Notes: generated from the sequence alone by a model not told the origin. Shown: positions 1 to 6,697, counted from the stretch's first letter. The stretch: 7,991 nt of DNA from Bacteroidota bacterium (GCA_003567115.1 PXAP01000290.1:1-7991); one strand, 5' to 3'. Program-made: numbers and translations.

Positions 1-1020
1 CCTGCCAATCACGGAATATGGTCATGGGAAGATGAAATACTGGTTGGTTTTTGTACTGCATATTATGAGGATCGTGGAGGGTTTCATGCAGTTAATCCTG
101 AAAAACCCGAACATCATGTACTGGCAAGAAGCCTGGACGGCGGGGAAACATGGGAACTTGAATATCCTGAAAACCAGAATGCCCTGCTGCCGCGCGGGGA
201 TATGCTCTTCGGCACTCCACTGCCGGATGTGGAATATCCCCCCATCACCAGATTAAATGAACCTATTGACTTTACGCACCCTGACCTGGCATTGACTTTC
301 AGGATGGAGGATCACAGGGGTGAAGGTCGGTCCCGTTTTTATTATTCCTACGACCGGGGTAAAAACTGGAACGGACCTTATGCTCTGCCACTTTTCGATA
401 CTCCGGGAATTGCAGCAAGAACAGATTATCTGGTTGAAGGGGAAAATGAGTTGCTGGTATTTTTAACTGCAGGCAAATCTGACGGAAGTGAAGGCAGGAC
501 TTTATGTGTGAGAACAAGGGATGGTGGCTTAAGCTGGGAGTTTCTCTCATGGATAGGTCCTGAACCCGACGGCTTCCGGATTATGCCTTCCACTGTCAGG
601 TTACCGGAAGAAGAGATACTTACCACAGTCCGCCGGCGCGAAGGTCCCCGTCGCTGGATTAAATCCTGGCTATCACGTGATCATGGTGAAAGCTGGGAAA
701 TGCTTGGCATTATAGCTCCTGATGTTGGAGGAGGAAACCCTCCGAGCCTTTTAAAACTCAGGGATAACCGTTTAGCAATAACCTATGCCCACAGGGCCGA
801 ACCGTTTGGAATGAGGGCACGGATAAGTAATGATAACGGCAGGACATGGAGCCCCCCAGTTATTTTAAGATCAGACGGGGGAAACTGGGATATTGGTTAT
901 CCCCGGTCTGTTCAGCGTACCGACGGAAAAGTGGTAACCGTATATTATTACTGGGATGAAGAAACCGGTCCGGAAAGGTATATTGGCGCAACTATATGGG
1001 ATCCCGACATTTTAAAATAA
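1..1020 (+). CDS. Asp-box (BNR) sialidase-fold protein, 5' end missing
   Basis: The reading frame is open from the first base to a TAA at 1018-1020, giving 339 residues; the true start lies left of the window, so any signal peptide is unseen. Five Asp boxes (S-x-D-x-G-x-T/S-W type) are visible, with box cores at 130-153 (SLDGGETW), 346-369 (SYDRGKNW), 514-537 (TRDGGLSW), 673-696 (SRDHGESW) and 826-849 (SNDNGRTW). Regular spacing of such boxes marks a six-bladed beta-propeller of the sialidase superfamily. The end of the protein (GYPRSVQRTDG, then a Tyr-rich strand) resembles large, mostly uncharacterised 'exo-alpha-sialidase/BNR' proteins of Bacteroidota and Planctomycetota. An RRR cluster follows a strand ending ILTTV, but I see no clear GH33 Glu 16 residues before it, so sialidase activity should not be assumed. 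It reads toward lacI and may belong to an operon entering from the left. The fold is well supported; the substrate is unknown. Confidence 0.88.
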   Translation, partial: PANHGIWSWEDEILVGFCTAYYEDRGGFHAVNPEKPEHHVLARSLDGGETWELEYPENQNALLPRGDMLFGTPLPDVEYPPITRLNEPIDFTHPDLALTFRMEDHRGEGRSRFYYSYDRGKNWNGPYALPLFDTPGIAARTDYLVEGENELLVFLTAGKSDGSEGRTLCVRTRDGGLSWEFLSWIGPEPDGFRIMPSTVRLPEEEILTTVRRREGPRRWIKSWLSRDHGESWEMLGIIAPDVGGGNPPSLLKLRDNRLAITYAHRAEPFGMRARISNDNGRTWSPPVILRSDGGNWDIGYPRSVQRTDGKVVTVYYYWDEETGPERYIGATIWDPDILK

Positions 1021-1037
1021 CCCCCTGGCATGATTTA

Positions 1038-1062
1038 CTGTTAATATTATATGGCTTAACAG
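1038..1062. repeat. 7-bp inverted repeat after the first gene
   Basis: CTGTTAA (1038-1044) and TTAACAG (1056-1062) form perfect arms around an 11-base loop, 18 bases after the stop codon of the first gene. No T-run follows on the plus strand, so it is not a classical intrinsic terminator. It could be a weak 3'-end hairpin or a regulator half-site pair. Confidence 0.3.
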
Positions 1063-1082
1063 ACCAAAAACCATAATTTGTG

Positions 1083-1111
1083 TTGACACGGCGAAACGGG
1101 ATCTTTATAAT
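1083..1111 (+). promoter_or_regulatory. Exact TTGACA-17-TATAAT element
   Basis: TTGACA at 1083-1088 and TATAAT at 1106-1111 are separated by exactly 17 bases (1089-1105), an exact match to the E. coli sigma-70 consensus. It points toward lacI and would start transcription near 1118, leaving a leader of about 143 bases. Bacteroidota housekeeping sigma factor normally uses a TTTG / TAnnTTTG pattern instead, so activity in the native host is uncertain. Confidence 0.45.
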
Positions 1112-1125
1112 TAGATTGTAACCTA

Positions 1126-1151
1126 TCCTGCGCCTGGAGTGCAGGGCTTTT
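1126..1151 (+). terminator. Possible terminator or attenuator in the lacI leader
   Basis: CCTGC (1127-1131) pairs with GCAGG (1141-1145) around a 9-base loop. A T-G wobble extends the stem by one pair, and TTTT follows at 1148-1151. The stem is short but GC-rich within an AT-rich gap. It could end transcripts from the upstream BNR gene, or attenuate transcripts starting at the TTGACA/TATAAT element just before it. Confidence 0.3.
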
Positions 1152-1180
1152 GATAATGAAATTTTTATTTTTTCTATTTG
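1149..1180 (+). promoter_or_regulatory. Possible Bacteroidota-type promoter for lacI
   Basis: TTTG at 1149-1152 is followed after 20 bases by TCTATTTG at 1173-1180. That is one mismatch from the TAnnTTTG -7 element described for Bacteroides, with a spacer in the usual 19-21 range. Transcription would begin near 1187, about 75 bases before the lacI start. It competes with the sigma-70-like element upstream as the lacI promoter. Confidence 0.35.
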
Positions 1181-1205
1181 CGCAATTCTTTAAAATATTG
1201 AATTT

Positions 1206-1215
1206 TACCATGGTA
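1206..1215. promoter_or_regulatory. 10-bp palindrome upstream of lacI (operator candidate)
   Basis: TACCATGGTA is a perfect 10-bp palindrome 45 bases before the lacI start codon, downstream of both candidate promoters. This placement would suit autoregulation. However, LacI-family operators usually have a central CG, which this lacks, so the call is weak. Confidence 0.2.
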
Positions 1216-1260
1216 CCGGCAATTTATCCTTTGGCAGGTTGATGTTAAATAAATTTACTT

Positions 1261-2280
1261 GTGAAAAAGTTTAATAAAAAAGTTACGATTGTTGATATCG
1301 CAAAAGAGCTTGGTGTCTCAACCGCTATGGTTTCAATGGTACTTTCCGGAAATGGCCGGAAACACCGGATAAGTAACAAAGCTTCCTTAAAAGTAATTGA
1401 AACTGCCAGAAGATTGGGATATAACCCCAATCTTCTGGCAAGAGCTTTACGAACAGGCAAAACGGGTGTTCTTGGTCTGATTATCGCTGATATATCAAAT
1501 CCTTTTTTTGCCATACTTGCCAGACTCATTGAAAATGAAGCTTCCAGGTATGGGTATGATGTTATGTTTGCAAGCAGTGATGAAAGGGCAGAAAAATTTA
1601 CTGCACTTGGAAATGCTTTTTTAACAAAGCAGGTGGACGGTTTAATAATTGTACCGGTTGTTGAATCTGAAAATATTATTTCAGAATGGCAAAGCAGGGG
1701 TATTCCTATCGTATCAATCGACAGGTATTTTTCATCTTTAAGTGTGCCTTACGCCGTGACGGATAATTTCGATGCAAGCTTTCAAATATTAAAATATATA
1801 ACAAAAAGGGGTTACAAAAAGATTGCATTCGTGGCAAAAAACACCAACCTTTCAAATTTTGCCGAAAGGGAAAACGGATTTACCGCAGGCGCCAAACACC
1901 TCAATTTAAAATCTGAACAGTATACTGTTTTTAAGCTGGATCATTTTAACCGGGAACCCGGGATAGATAATCTGATAAAACATATTCTGAATAATAAATT
2001 TGATATCATATTTTTCAGCCAGAATATGATAGGCATACAGGGATTAAGCACTTTGAACAAATTAAATGTCAGTATACCGAATGAAATGGCAGTTATCAGC
2101 TTTGACGATTCTGCGGCTTTTGAATTTAATAAACCCGGCATAACCTGTTTTGAGCAACCTCTTGATCAGCTGGCAAAAAAAACATTGAACTATCTGATAG
2201 ACATGATAGATGACAGGCCAGGGAAAAACAAGGATAATGAAAAATTTAAAGGTCGTCTGATTATAAGAGAATCATGCTGA
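1261..2280 (+). CDS. LacI/PurR-family transcriptional regulator
   Basis: This is a full-length 339-residue LacI-family repressor, the usual family size. The N-terminal helix-turn-helix covers about residues 8-29 (TIVDIAKELGVSTAMVSMVL). The hinge region follows at about 50-68, with family-typical RRLGYNPNLLARAL and RTGKTG. The rest is a periplasmic-binding-protein-like sensor: LGLIIADISNPFF at 71-83, VDGLIIVPV near 125, the VISFDDSAAF strand, a PGIT segment near residue 295, and a family-typical LIIRES close to the C-terminus. The GTG at 1261 is the chosen start because an in-frame TAA at 1246 lies just upstream and no ATG intervenes; there is no convincing ribosome binding site. The 'SSDE.AEK' stretch after the first sensor strand resembles a Bacteroidota subfamily often found beside carbohydrate-utilisation genes. 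Its ligand is presumably a small sugar or acid from the local pathway (inference). Hand-counted 60-base lines of this gene are 27-42% GC against 45-55% in neighbouring genes. Confidence 0.95.
   Translation: MKKFNKKVTIVDIAKELGVSTAMVSMVLSGNGRKHRISNKASLKVIETARRLGYNPNLLARALRTGKTGVLGLIIADISNPFFAILARLIENEASRYGYDVMFASSDERAEKFTALGNAFLTKQVDGLIIVPVVESENIISEWQSRGIPIVSIDRYFSSLSVPYAVTDNFDASFQILKYITKRGYKKIAFVAKNTNLSNFAERENGFTAGAKHLNLKSEQYTVFKLDHFNREPGIDNLIKHILNNKFDIIFFSQNMIGIQGLSTLNKLNVSIPNEMAVISFDDSAAFEFNKPGITCFEQPLDQLAKKTLNYLIDMIDDRPGKNKDNEKFKGRLIIRESC
1404..1440. repeat. Perfect 15-bp inverted repeat inside lacI
   Basis: TGCCAGAAGATTGGG (1404-1418) and CCCAATCTTCTGGCA (1426-1440) are exact reverse complements separated by 7 bases. 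The repeat covers codons 48-60 of lacI, from the last DNA-binding-domain helix into the hinge helix. It would form a strong hairpin in the mRNA. No T-run follows, so it is not an intrinsic terminator. Confidence 0.9.
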
Positions 2281-2325
2281 ATTTTCCCGAATATATTTAT
2301 CCGGAATTAAAATAATAATTGCCGG

Positions 2326-2377
2326 GGCCTGTGATTAAACCGGTCAAAAAGAGCCGTCACATGAAATCACCATGGCC
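2326..2377. terminator. Possible bidirectional hairpin between convergent genes
   Basis: The 98-bp gap between the convergent lacI and BNR genes contains GGCC (2326-2329) plus GTGATT (2331-2336), matched by AATCAC (2365-2370) plus GGCC (2374-2377). Ten pairs form with a small internal loop and a 28-base end loop. A smaller alternative is CCGGAATTA / TAATT-G-CCGG at 2301-2325. Neither has a strong T-run, so termination here is plausible from context but weakly supported. Confidence 0.2.
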
Positions 2378-2378
2378 T

Positions 2379-3572
2379 TTAATCAAAAATCAACCTGAAA
2401 TAGTACAGGTCCGCCTGCTCTGTTCCGTGCATCCGGCTGCGTTCTGTAAAGACTACAAGGTATTCCTTTTCATTGATCGGGGCAATTGCAGGATACCCAT
2501 ACAGATTAAGATTAAGAGGCCGATCTCCTTCAAAATCCCCGCGCGCCCAGGGGCGTAATAACTCATGCTGCATGGTCCAGTTTTCAGGGTTTCCCATCAC
2601 ATTATCCGGACTTGCCGTATATATAAACAGGCTGTTCTGTTCATCCGGCCGCGAGTAGCGGTCACTGTTCAGGGCTATCAGCAGGTCACGCTCGCTGTCA
2701 TAAATCAATTGAGGAGCACCCCCCCAGTGTTTATCAGGTGGAATATTGGTCTGTTTTGGCTGAGACCATGTTTGTCCGTTATCATAACTTTCCACCTGTA
2801 ACAAAGGATATCCATACCTGCCTGCATTGTCCCTTATCAATGCAATTATTCTGCCATCTCCGCACCATGCTCCCGCTATCTCGGTCAATTCTACATCATC
2901 ATCTTCGGCAACAAGAGCAGATTCTTCCCAGGCAGAACCATCATCACTGAAAAGGATTCCGTTTTTACCCGACAGGTATTCCAAAGTACTGTATTTCCGG
3001 ATATCAGGGTTGTAAAACATCTGACCCGTACCGGGTATGCCGAATATCACGCCGGAGGTCTGCAAACCGGACCATGTCTCTCCATTATCATCGCTATATA
3101 TAAAATAGCGACCCTCTGTTATCCGGCCATCAGGAATGTATCTTCGAAAAAACATGACAATTCTGCCATCATTAGTGACCCCACCATGGATATTGCGATC
3201 ATCGTACCGGTGACTGTTATAGACGGTTTCAACTTCACCCCACTTGTCCTGCGCGGGATCATAGGTCATTTTAGCTATATAACCGTTGGTGCCTACATGG
3301 CTTCCCCCGATACCAGGATCCAGTCTGAACAGCAACATAATACTGCCATCATCAAGTGGCGCAAGAAAACCTTCGCTAACATGATCATCTGTGAAAAGAG
3401 CTTCCCTGAACTCTGTGGTATGCATGGTCCACTGATTGTCCGATGTGGCTCTTCGAAGATTACATGACGTAAAAGTCAGAAGCCCTGCAAAAAGAGCAAC
3501 GCAGCCTGCATGAAACAATCTGCCTTTGAATAAAAATCTGTTTAGCAAGATATTAAATACGGCATTAATCAT
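2379..3572 (-). CDS. Sialidase-fold (BNR/Asp-box) lipoprotein
   Basis: The 397-residue protein starts at ATG 3572 and ends at TAA 2379. The N-terminus has a long basic region followed by a hydrophobic stretch and FTSC, making Cys37 the likely lipidation site; the true start could be slightly later. Asp boxes lie at 160-167 (SDDNGETW) and 262-269 (SYDNGQTW), with a degenerate one at 209-215 (SDDGSAW, one residue short). Some GH33-like geometry survives: Glu231 lies 16 residues before Arg247, the spacing known between the catalytic Glu and second triad Arg of bacterial sialidases. A late GYPAI strand followed by VVFTE may match the Tyr and Glu end of that active site. HGGVTNDGR and AWCGDGRI are typical propeller strands. 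It lies 40 bases downstream of the PHP gene on the same strand, so the two probably form an operon. It may be an envelope-anchored hydrolase or binding protein; substrate unknown. Confidence 0.85.
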   Translation of the reverse strand: MINAVFNILLNRFLFKGRLFHAGCVALFAGLLTFTSCNLRRATSDNQWTMHTTEFREALFTDDHVSEGFLAPLDDGSIMLLFRLDPGIGGSHVGTNGYIAKMTYDPAQDKWGEVETVYNSHRYDDRNIHGGVTNDGRIVMFFRRYIPDGRITEGRYFIYSDDNGETWSGLQTSGVIFGIPGTGQMFYNPDIRKYSTLEYLSGKNGILFSDDGSAWEESALVAEDDDVELTEIAGAWCGDGRIIALIRDNAGRYGYPLLQVESYDNGQTWSQPKQTNIPPDKHWGGAPQLIYDSERDLLIALNSDRYSRPDEQNSLFIYTASPDNVMGNPENWTMQHELLRPWARGDFEGDRPLNLNLYGYPAIAPINEKEYLVVFTERSRMHGTEQADLYYFRLIFD

Positions 3573-3612
3573 ACATATAAAAATAAGCTATGCGTATAGG
3601 TCGTGTATGACC

Positions 3613-4935
3613 TTATATACCGGGCTTTACAGGCTGAATCCAGGCAACCTGTCTGCCGATCACTTCTCCTGTTATCCGGTCAACCTGGTTTGCTGAAGAA
3701 GTGATTTTAACACGAACATACAATTCATCGCCGGTTAAAGTATAGCTGGAGCTTAAATCGTTTGTAACGGCCAGCACTTTCCCGATTTCTTCACTGTAGG
3801 TTCCTGTTGTATTGTGAATTTCGTTTCCTTCCCCGTCAAGGGTAGGTTTACCTGTCAAATCAACTCCTGACATTGTTCCTATAAACTCTGTGGTATATGT
3901 TACTCCTTCCTCAGGTTCTATCTCAACCCGGATCTGATTGCCATTATATTCCAGCCCGGAGAGTACAACCCCGGTAGATGAATAAAAGTCACCGTTGTCA
4001 ATGGCATCAAGTATGGATTCCACAGTAAGATCCTCACTGCGGACCATAACCCATCCCCTGCCGGGAGTGGCCCCTTCAGAATGGTATCTGTGTGTATCGT
4101 CTGTGGCGAAACCATACAGCAGTTTCCCGTTACCTCTCTCCAAACGCTTTGAAAGCACAATATCCCACATTCTTTCCGTGCATGCGCGGAATTCATCACC
4201 TTCATTGTTCACAGCCGGGTGTCCGTTGTAAACTTCAAAGTACCTCAGATCTTCAGCTTCCAGAATCATCTCTTCGGTGACGGCCCACCTGAAATTAGGA
4301 TGGGCCAGTGCCGGGTAAGTATTGCGGCCGGTACGCTCCCGGTATTCATCGACCCTGCTGACAATTTCCCTGATCATGTCTGCCCGTTCATCTTCGTTCC
4401 CACCTGCAGTGGGTATTACCTCATCCTGGTGAAAAGCCAGAAGATGCACAGCATGCTGATCAGTGATCTCATTGCCCATCATAAGCATAAAACTGTCCGG
4501 CTCCTCAAACATAAAACGGAATTCATCAAGCGGTCTCAGCCGCACCTGCAGATATCCCTCTTCTTCATCCGGAAGAATATCAACCCAGTCTTCTCCAAAA
4601 AATTCCCTGTACTTTATGATCGCAGGATGGTCTGTGGAAAGTCTTTGCCAGAGTTCGCCGTCAATAAGCCGGTGACTGCCACGTACCGGACCGGTAGTAG
4701 GTGTTTCAAGCAAAATATTGTGATCGGTAAATACCAGGAAATCGTAACCATTATTCCTGTACCATTTGGCTACCGGTTCAGGAAAATCATCCCCGTCACT
4801 CCAGAATGTATGAGTGTGCATGTTTCCCCGCCACCAATTTGTTTCATCAACTGCTGTCTGGCAGGAAGATGCAAGTGCCAGAACCATTAAGGCAGAAAAT
4901 AAATATTTTAAATATGCAGATAAGACCTTTTTCAT
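3613..4935 (-). CDS. PHP-domain (CehA/McbA-like) metallohydrolase lipoprotein
   Basis: The 440-residue protein starts at ATG 4935 and ends at TAA 3613. The N-terminus is a lipoprotein signal (MKK, hydrophobic stretch, LASSC; Cys25 lipidated), so the enzyme should be attached to a membrane facing the periplasm or exterior. The PHP metal-binding motifs appear in order: NMHTHTFWSDGD (His40, His42, Asp47), FTDHN (Asp71, His72), GNEIT (Glu156) with nearby His161/His164, ALAHPNF (His212) and ATDDTHRY (Asp279, His281). Together they form a trinuclear-type metal site, as in phosphoesterases and the CehA/McbA family. A strand NGDFYSSTGVVL near 330 ends the PHP part, and about 100 residues of beta-rich C-terminal domain follow. 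All metal ligands look intact, so it is probably active, hydrolysing a phosphoester or another ester-like bond; the substrate cannot be told. It is the first gene of a likely two-gene operon with the BNR gene 40 bases downstream. No Shine-Dalgarno is visible. Confidence 0.9.
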   Translation of the reverse strand: MKKVLSAYLKYLFSALMVLALASSCQTAVDETNWWRGNMHTHTFWSDGDDFPEPVAKWYRNNGYDFLVFTDHNILLETPTTGPVRGSHRLIDGELWQRLSTDHPAIIKYREFFGEDWVDILPDEEEGYLQVRLRPLDEFRFMFEEPDSFMLMMGNEITDQHAVHLLAFHQDEVIPTAGGNEDERADMIREIVSRVDEYRERTGRNTYPALAHPNFRWAVTEEMILEAEDLRYFEVYNGHPAVNNEGDEFRACTERMWDIVLSKRLERGNGKLLYGFATDDTHRYHSEGATPGRGWVMVRSEDLTVESILDAIDNGDFYSSTGVVLSGLEYNGNQIRVEIEPEEGVTYTTEFIGTMSGVDLTGKPTLDGEGNEIHNTTGTYSEEIGKVLAVTNDLSSSYTLTGDELYVRVKITSSANQVDRITGEVIGRQVAWIQPVKPGI

Positions 4936-5021
4936 GGTAAGATAAAGTTTATATAATTGAAAGAAATTAAATTAAGAATCAGAAATATTTAATATAAAGC
5001 TAAAAGAACAATGCTAACCTG

Positions 5022-5138
5022 ATTAATTCATAAACTTAGAGATTTTTTTGAGCCTTTGAACTTTGGAGACAAAAAATTTTCGCTGCAAATATACCATAAC
5101 GCTAATTTTCATCAAGATGCAAATATTTATGAATTAAT
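5022..5138. repeat. 13-bp inverted repeat flanking the PHP promoter
   Basis: ATTAATTCATAAA (5022-5034) and TTTATGAATTAAT (5126-5138) are exact reverse complements 91 bases apart, enclosing the candidate PHP promoter. They could bind a protein dimer with looping, but all-AT-like composition makes chance occurrence plausible. Confidence 0.4.
5086..5116 (-). promoter_or_regulatory. Bacteroidota-type promoter for the PHP operon
   Basis: Read on the minus strand, TATATTTG (5093-5086) is an exact TAnnTTTG -7 element. Nineteen bases upstream lies CTTG (5116-5113), three of four bases of the -33 TTTG. It is the only exact TAnnTTTG I found on the minus strand of this gap. Transcription would start near 5079, giving a leader of about 145 bases before the PHP start codon. 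The sequence TGCAAATAT at the -7 site (5084-5092) recurs at 5118-5126, about three helical turns upstream. Confidence 0.5.
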
Positions 5139-5439
5139 GAAGCTAAATATAACAATTTTTAAATTCATAGATTAACTTTTGTTCGCACTTCGTGATTTGC
5201 CTGATCTTTACATCATCCGGTCTGAATTACCATAAACCAATATACCCGGATTTAATGATAAGAAAAACTATAATAAAATTCTGATTTTCAATGGATCTAT
5301 GTTAAGCTACCGGTGTTATACATACAAATTGATTCCAAATCTTAATAATCGTAATGATTTTAATGAACTTTGCGCATTTAAAATTTTATATTAAATCAAC
5401 TGAACGTCACTTCCCGGCTGTAAAAAATAAGTTGGATTA

Positions 5440-5471
5440 AAAACTCTGCAACATAATGCTTTGTGAGTTTT
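5440..5471 (-). terminator. Possible intrinsic terminator after the GH33-like gene
   Basis: On the minus strand, AAAACTC (5471-5465) pairs with GAGTTTT (5446-5440) around an 18-base loop that contains a further GCA/TGC pair. The 3' arm runs into a T-rich stretch. It begins 47 bases after the stop codon of the 5519-6661 gene. The stem is AU-rich and therefore weak. Confidence 0.35.
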
Positions 5472-5518
5472 ATCCTTATATTTTTTGTTATCCCCTGATT
5501 ATGGCAGGTTCACTCCTG

Positions 5519-6661
5519 TTATTCCAGGAAATCCCGCCAGTCGCGACCACCGGTAACCCATGCAAGGTTGAACCGTGCCATCAAAGCATAACCATAGGGA
5601 TCTCCTCCCCCTTCGTACATTAAATAAATCCAGCCCTCACTTGGAGTTCCTTTACGGCCTGCTGCCATGGATGAATATGCAAATCCCCCCTCATCAACAA
5701 GCCGTTTAACCGGCCATGATTTACCCCCGTCAAAACTGGCCCATACAGTGCCGTTATTTCTACCTTCAGATGATTCAATATTGCTGAATAACAAAATATC
5801 ATGATCATCCAGGGGAAGCCTTACAAGACCTCCCATCAGACCGTAATCCCTGCTCTGGTCACCATCCGGCAGCTCATCGCAGACATACAAATCTTCCCAT
5901 GTCTCCCCGCCGTCATAACTCCGGGCAATGTGACGACTGCGCGGATTCAGGCCATCGGTCGATAAATGGCGCCGTGAATTATAATATATTGTGCTGTCGG
6001 AAAGCTGCTCCAATGCGGCTTCTCCTGTACCATAAGCAGGAAAAGGTTCACTTGTATGCCAGGTAATACCATTATCATCACTGTAAATGGCAGTGGTATA
6101 ATGTTCCGGCCAGAATTCCCTCTGATTGCCGCCCCCGTAAGAACGGGCCGGACGTATGAGACGACCTGCATGTTCACCGTATTTAAGGGTAATACCTCTT
6201 TCATTCATATGCATGGAGGGTACATTGCCTTCAATATCAGGATGTATTTCAACATCATGCTCCATCCAGGTTTTCCCGTGATCAGTACTTTTATATACTG
6301 TAAATGGTGCAGGAGGATGACTTTCTTCAACAAAGGCGAAAACAGCCAGGCTGTTGTCATCTACCGTAACCCCGCCCCCATGAAAACCCGGATCTGCAAC
6401 AGTTATAATATCTCCCCACATAATACCTCCATCTTCACTTCTCCTTACCTGGTATGTATTACGGCCCCATGTGGCAATAACACTTCCGTCCATAGCCACA
6501 ACCACGTTCGGAAACCGTTCACCCTCAAAGACTGTCTGCACCTCAAAGTTTTCCCGGCCATCACCCCAGAAGGGATTTTCTTCTGTCCGTTTACAGGATA
6601 AAAAAATACATATAAATATCAAAGCCGGAATAAATACCCTTATTAATGAACTGGTTTTCAT
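5519..6661 (-). CDS. GH33-like sialidase-fold lipoprotein, acid/base loop apparently missing
   Basis: The 380-residue protein starts at ATG 6661 and ends at TAA 5519. Hydrophobic residues 6-21 and FLSC give a lipoprotein signal with Cys23. Five Asp boxes are seen at about 75-82 (SEDGGIMW), 125-132 (STDHGKTW), 194-201 (SDDNGITW), 248-255 (SYDGGETW) and 309-316 (SFDGGKSW). Residues matching the bacterial sialidase active site are Arg49 (ERFPNVV, in place of FRIP), Glu214 with Arg230 16 residues later, Arg301 (GRNNGTVW), Tyr329 (AYSSM) 28 residues after Arg301, and Glu350 (YEGG). Both spacings equal those I recall for Micromonospora viridifaciens sialidase. However, the segment after the first strand (ATWGRNTYQVRRSEDGG) is short and has no Asp before the first Asp box, where sialidases carry the acid/base Asp. 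It therefore probably binds a carboxylated sugar; whether it hydrolyses one is open. It follows the transporter gene with a 174-bp gap. Confidence 0.88.
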   Translation of the reverse strand: MKTSSLIRVFIPALIFICIFLSCKRTEENPFWGDGRENFEVQTVFEGERFPNVVVAMDGSVIATWGRNTYQVRRSEDGGIMWGDIITVADPGFHGGGVTVDDNSLAVFAFVEESHPPAPFTVYKSTDHGKTWMEHDVEIHPDIEGNVPSMHMNERGITLKYGEHAGRLIRPARSYGGGNQREFWPEHYTTAIYSDDNGITWHTSEPFPAYGTGEAALEQLSDSTIYYNSRRHLSTDGLNPRSRHIARSYDGGETWEDLYVCDELPDGDQSRDYGLMGGLVRLPLDDHDILLFSNIESSEGRNNGTVWASFDGGKSWPVKRLVDEGGFAYSSMAAGRKGTPSEGWIYLMYEGGGDPYGYALMARFNLAWVTGGRDWRDFLE

Positions 6662-6697
6662 ATCAAGTTGATTTGTTAAGTTTAAACTGTTTAATTA

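Larger units (their letters stand above)
4936..5518. other. 583-bp AT-rich intergenic region
   Basis: This gap separates two minus-strand genes. I found no convincing gene on either strand; ATG-started frames are short, the longest I noticed being 29 codons. It holds a likely promoter for the PHP gene (5086-5116), a long-range 13-bp inverted repeat, a possible terminator for the upstream sialidase-like gene (5440-5471), and a twice-repeated TGCAAATAT. About 320 bases (5140-5440) between promoter and terminator remain unexplained. Confidence 0.7.

Noticed and set aside
32..256. 74-codon ORF near the left edge
   Set aside because: It is out of frame with the BNR protein, whose first visible Asp box (130-153) and surrounding strands explain this stretch.
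1245..1529. 94-codon minus-strand ORF overlapping the start of lacI
   Set aside because: It lies antisense to a clear LacI helix-turn-helix region, has no recognisable motif, and owes part of its openness to the inverted repeat inside lacI.
3598..3613. AGGTC-N6-GACCT inverted repeat at the PHP stop codon
   Set aside because: A five-base arm is common by chance. It sits between two genes that probably form one operon and has no T-run, so I do not call a terminator.
4219..4890. 223-codon plus-strand ORF antisense to the PHP gene
   Set aside because: It mirrors a well-supported PHP coding sequence with complete metal motifs; the translation has no domain-like pattern.
5023..5112. 29-codon basic ORF on the minus strand (MKISVMVYLQRKFF...)
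   Set aside because: It spans the candidate promoter, is very short, and its Lys/Phe-rich content is expected from AT-rich DNA.
6056..6601. 181-codon plus-strand ORF antisense to the GH33-like gene
   Set aside because: It is a shadow of a frame containing five Asp boxes and a signal peptide on the other strand.
6679..6688. AGTTTAAACT palindrome upstream of the GH33-like gene
   Set aside because: It is a short, AT-rich palindrome without a central CG or a matching second copy, which is too weak for an operator call.
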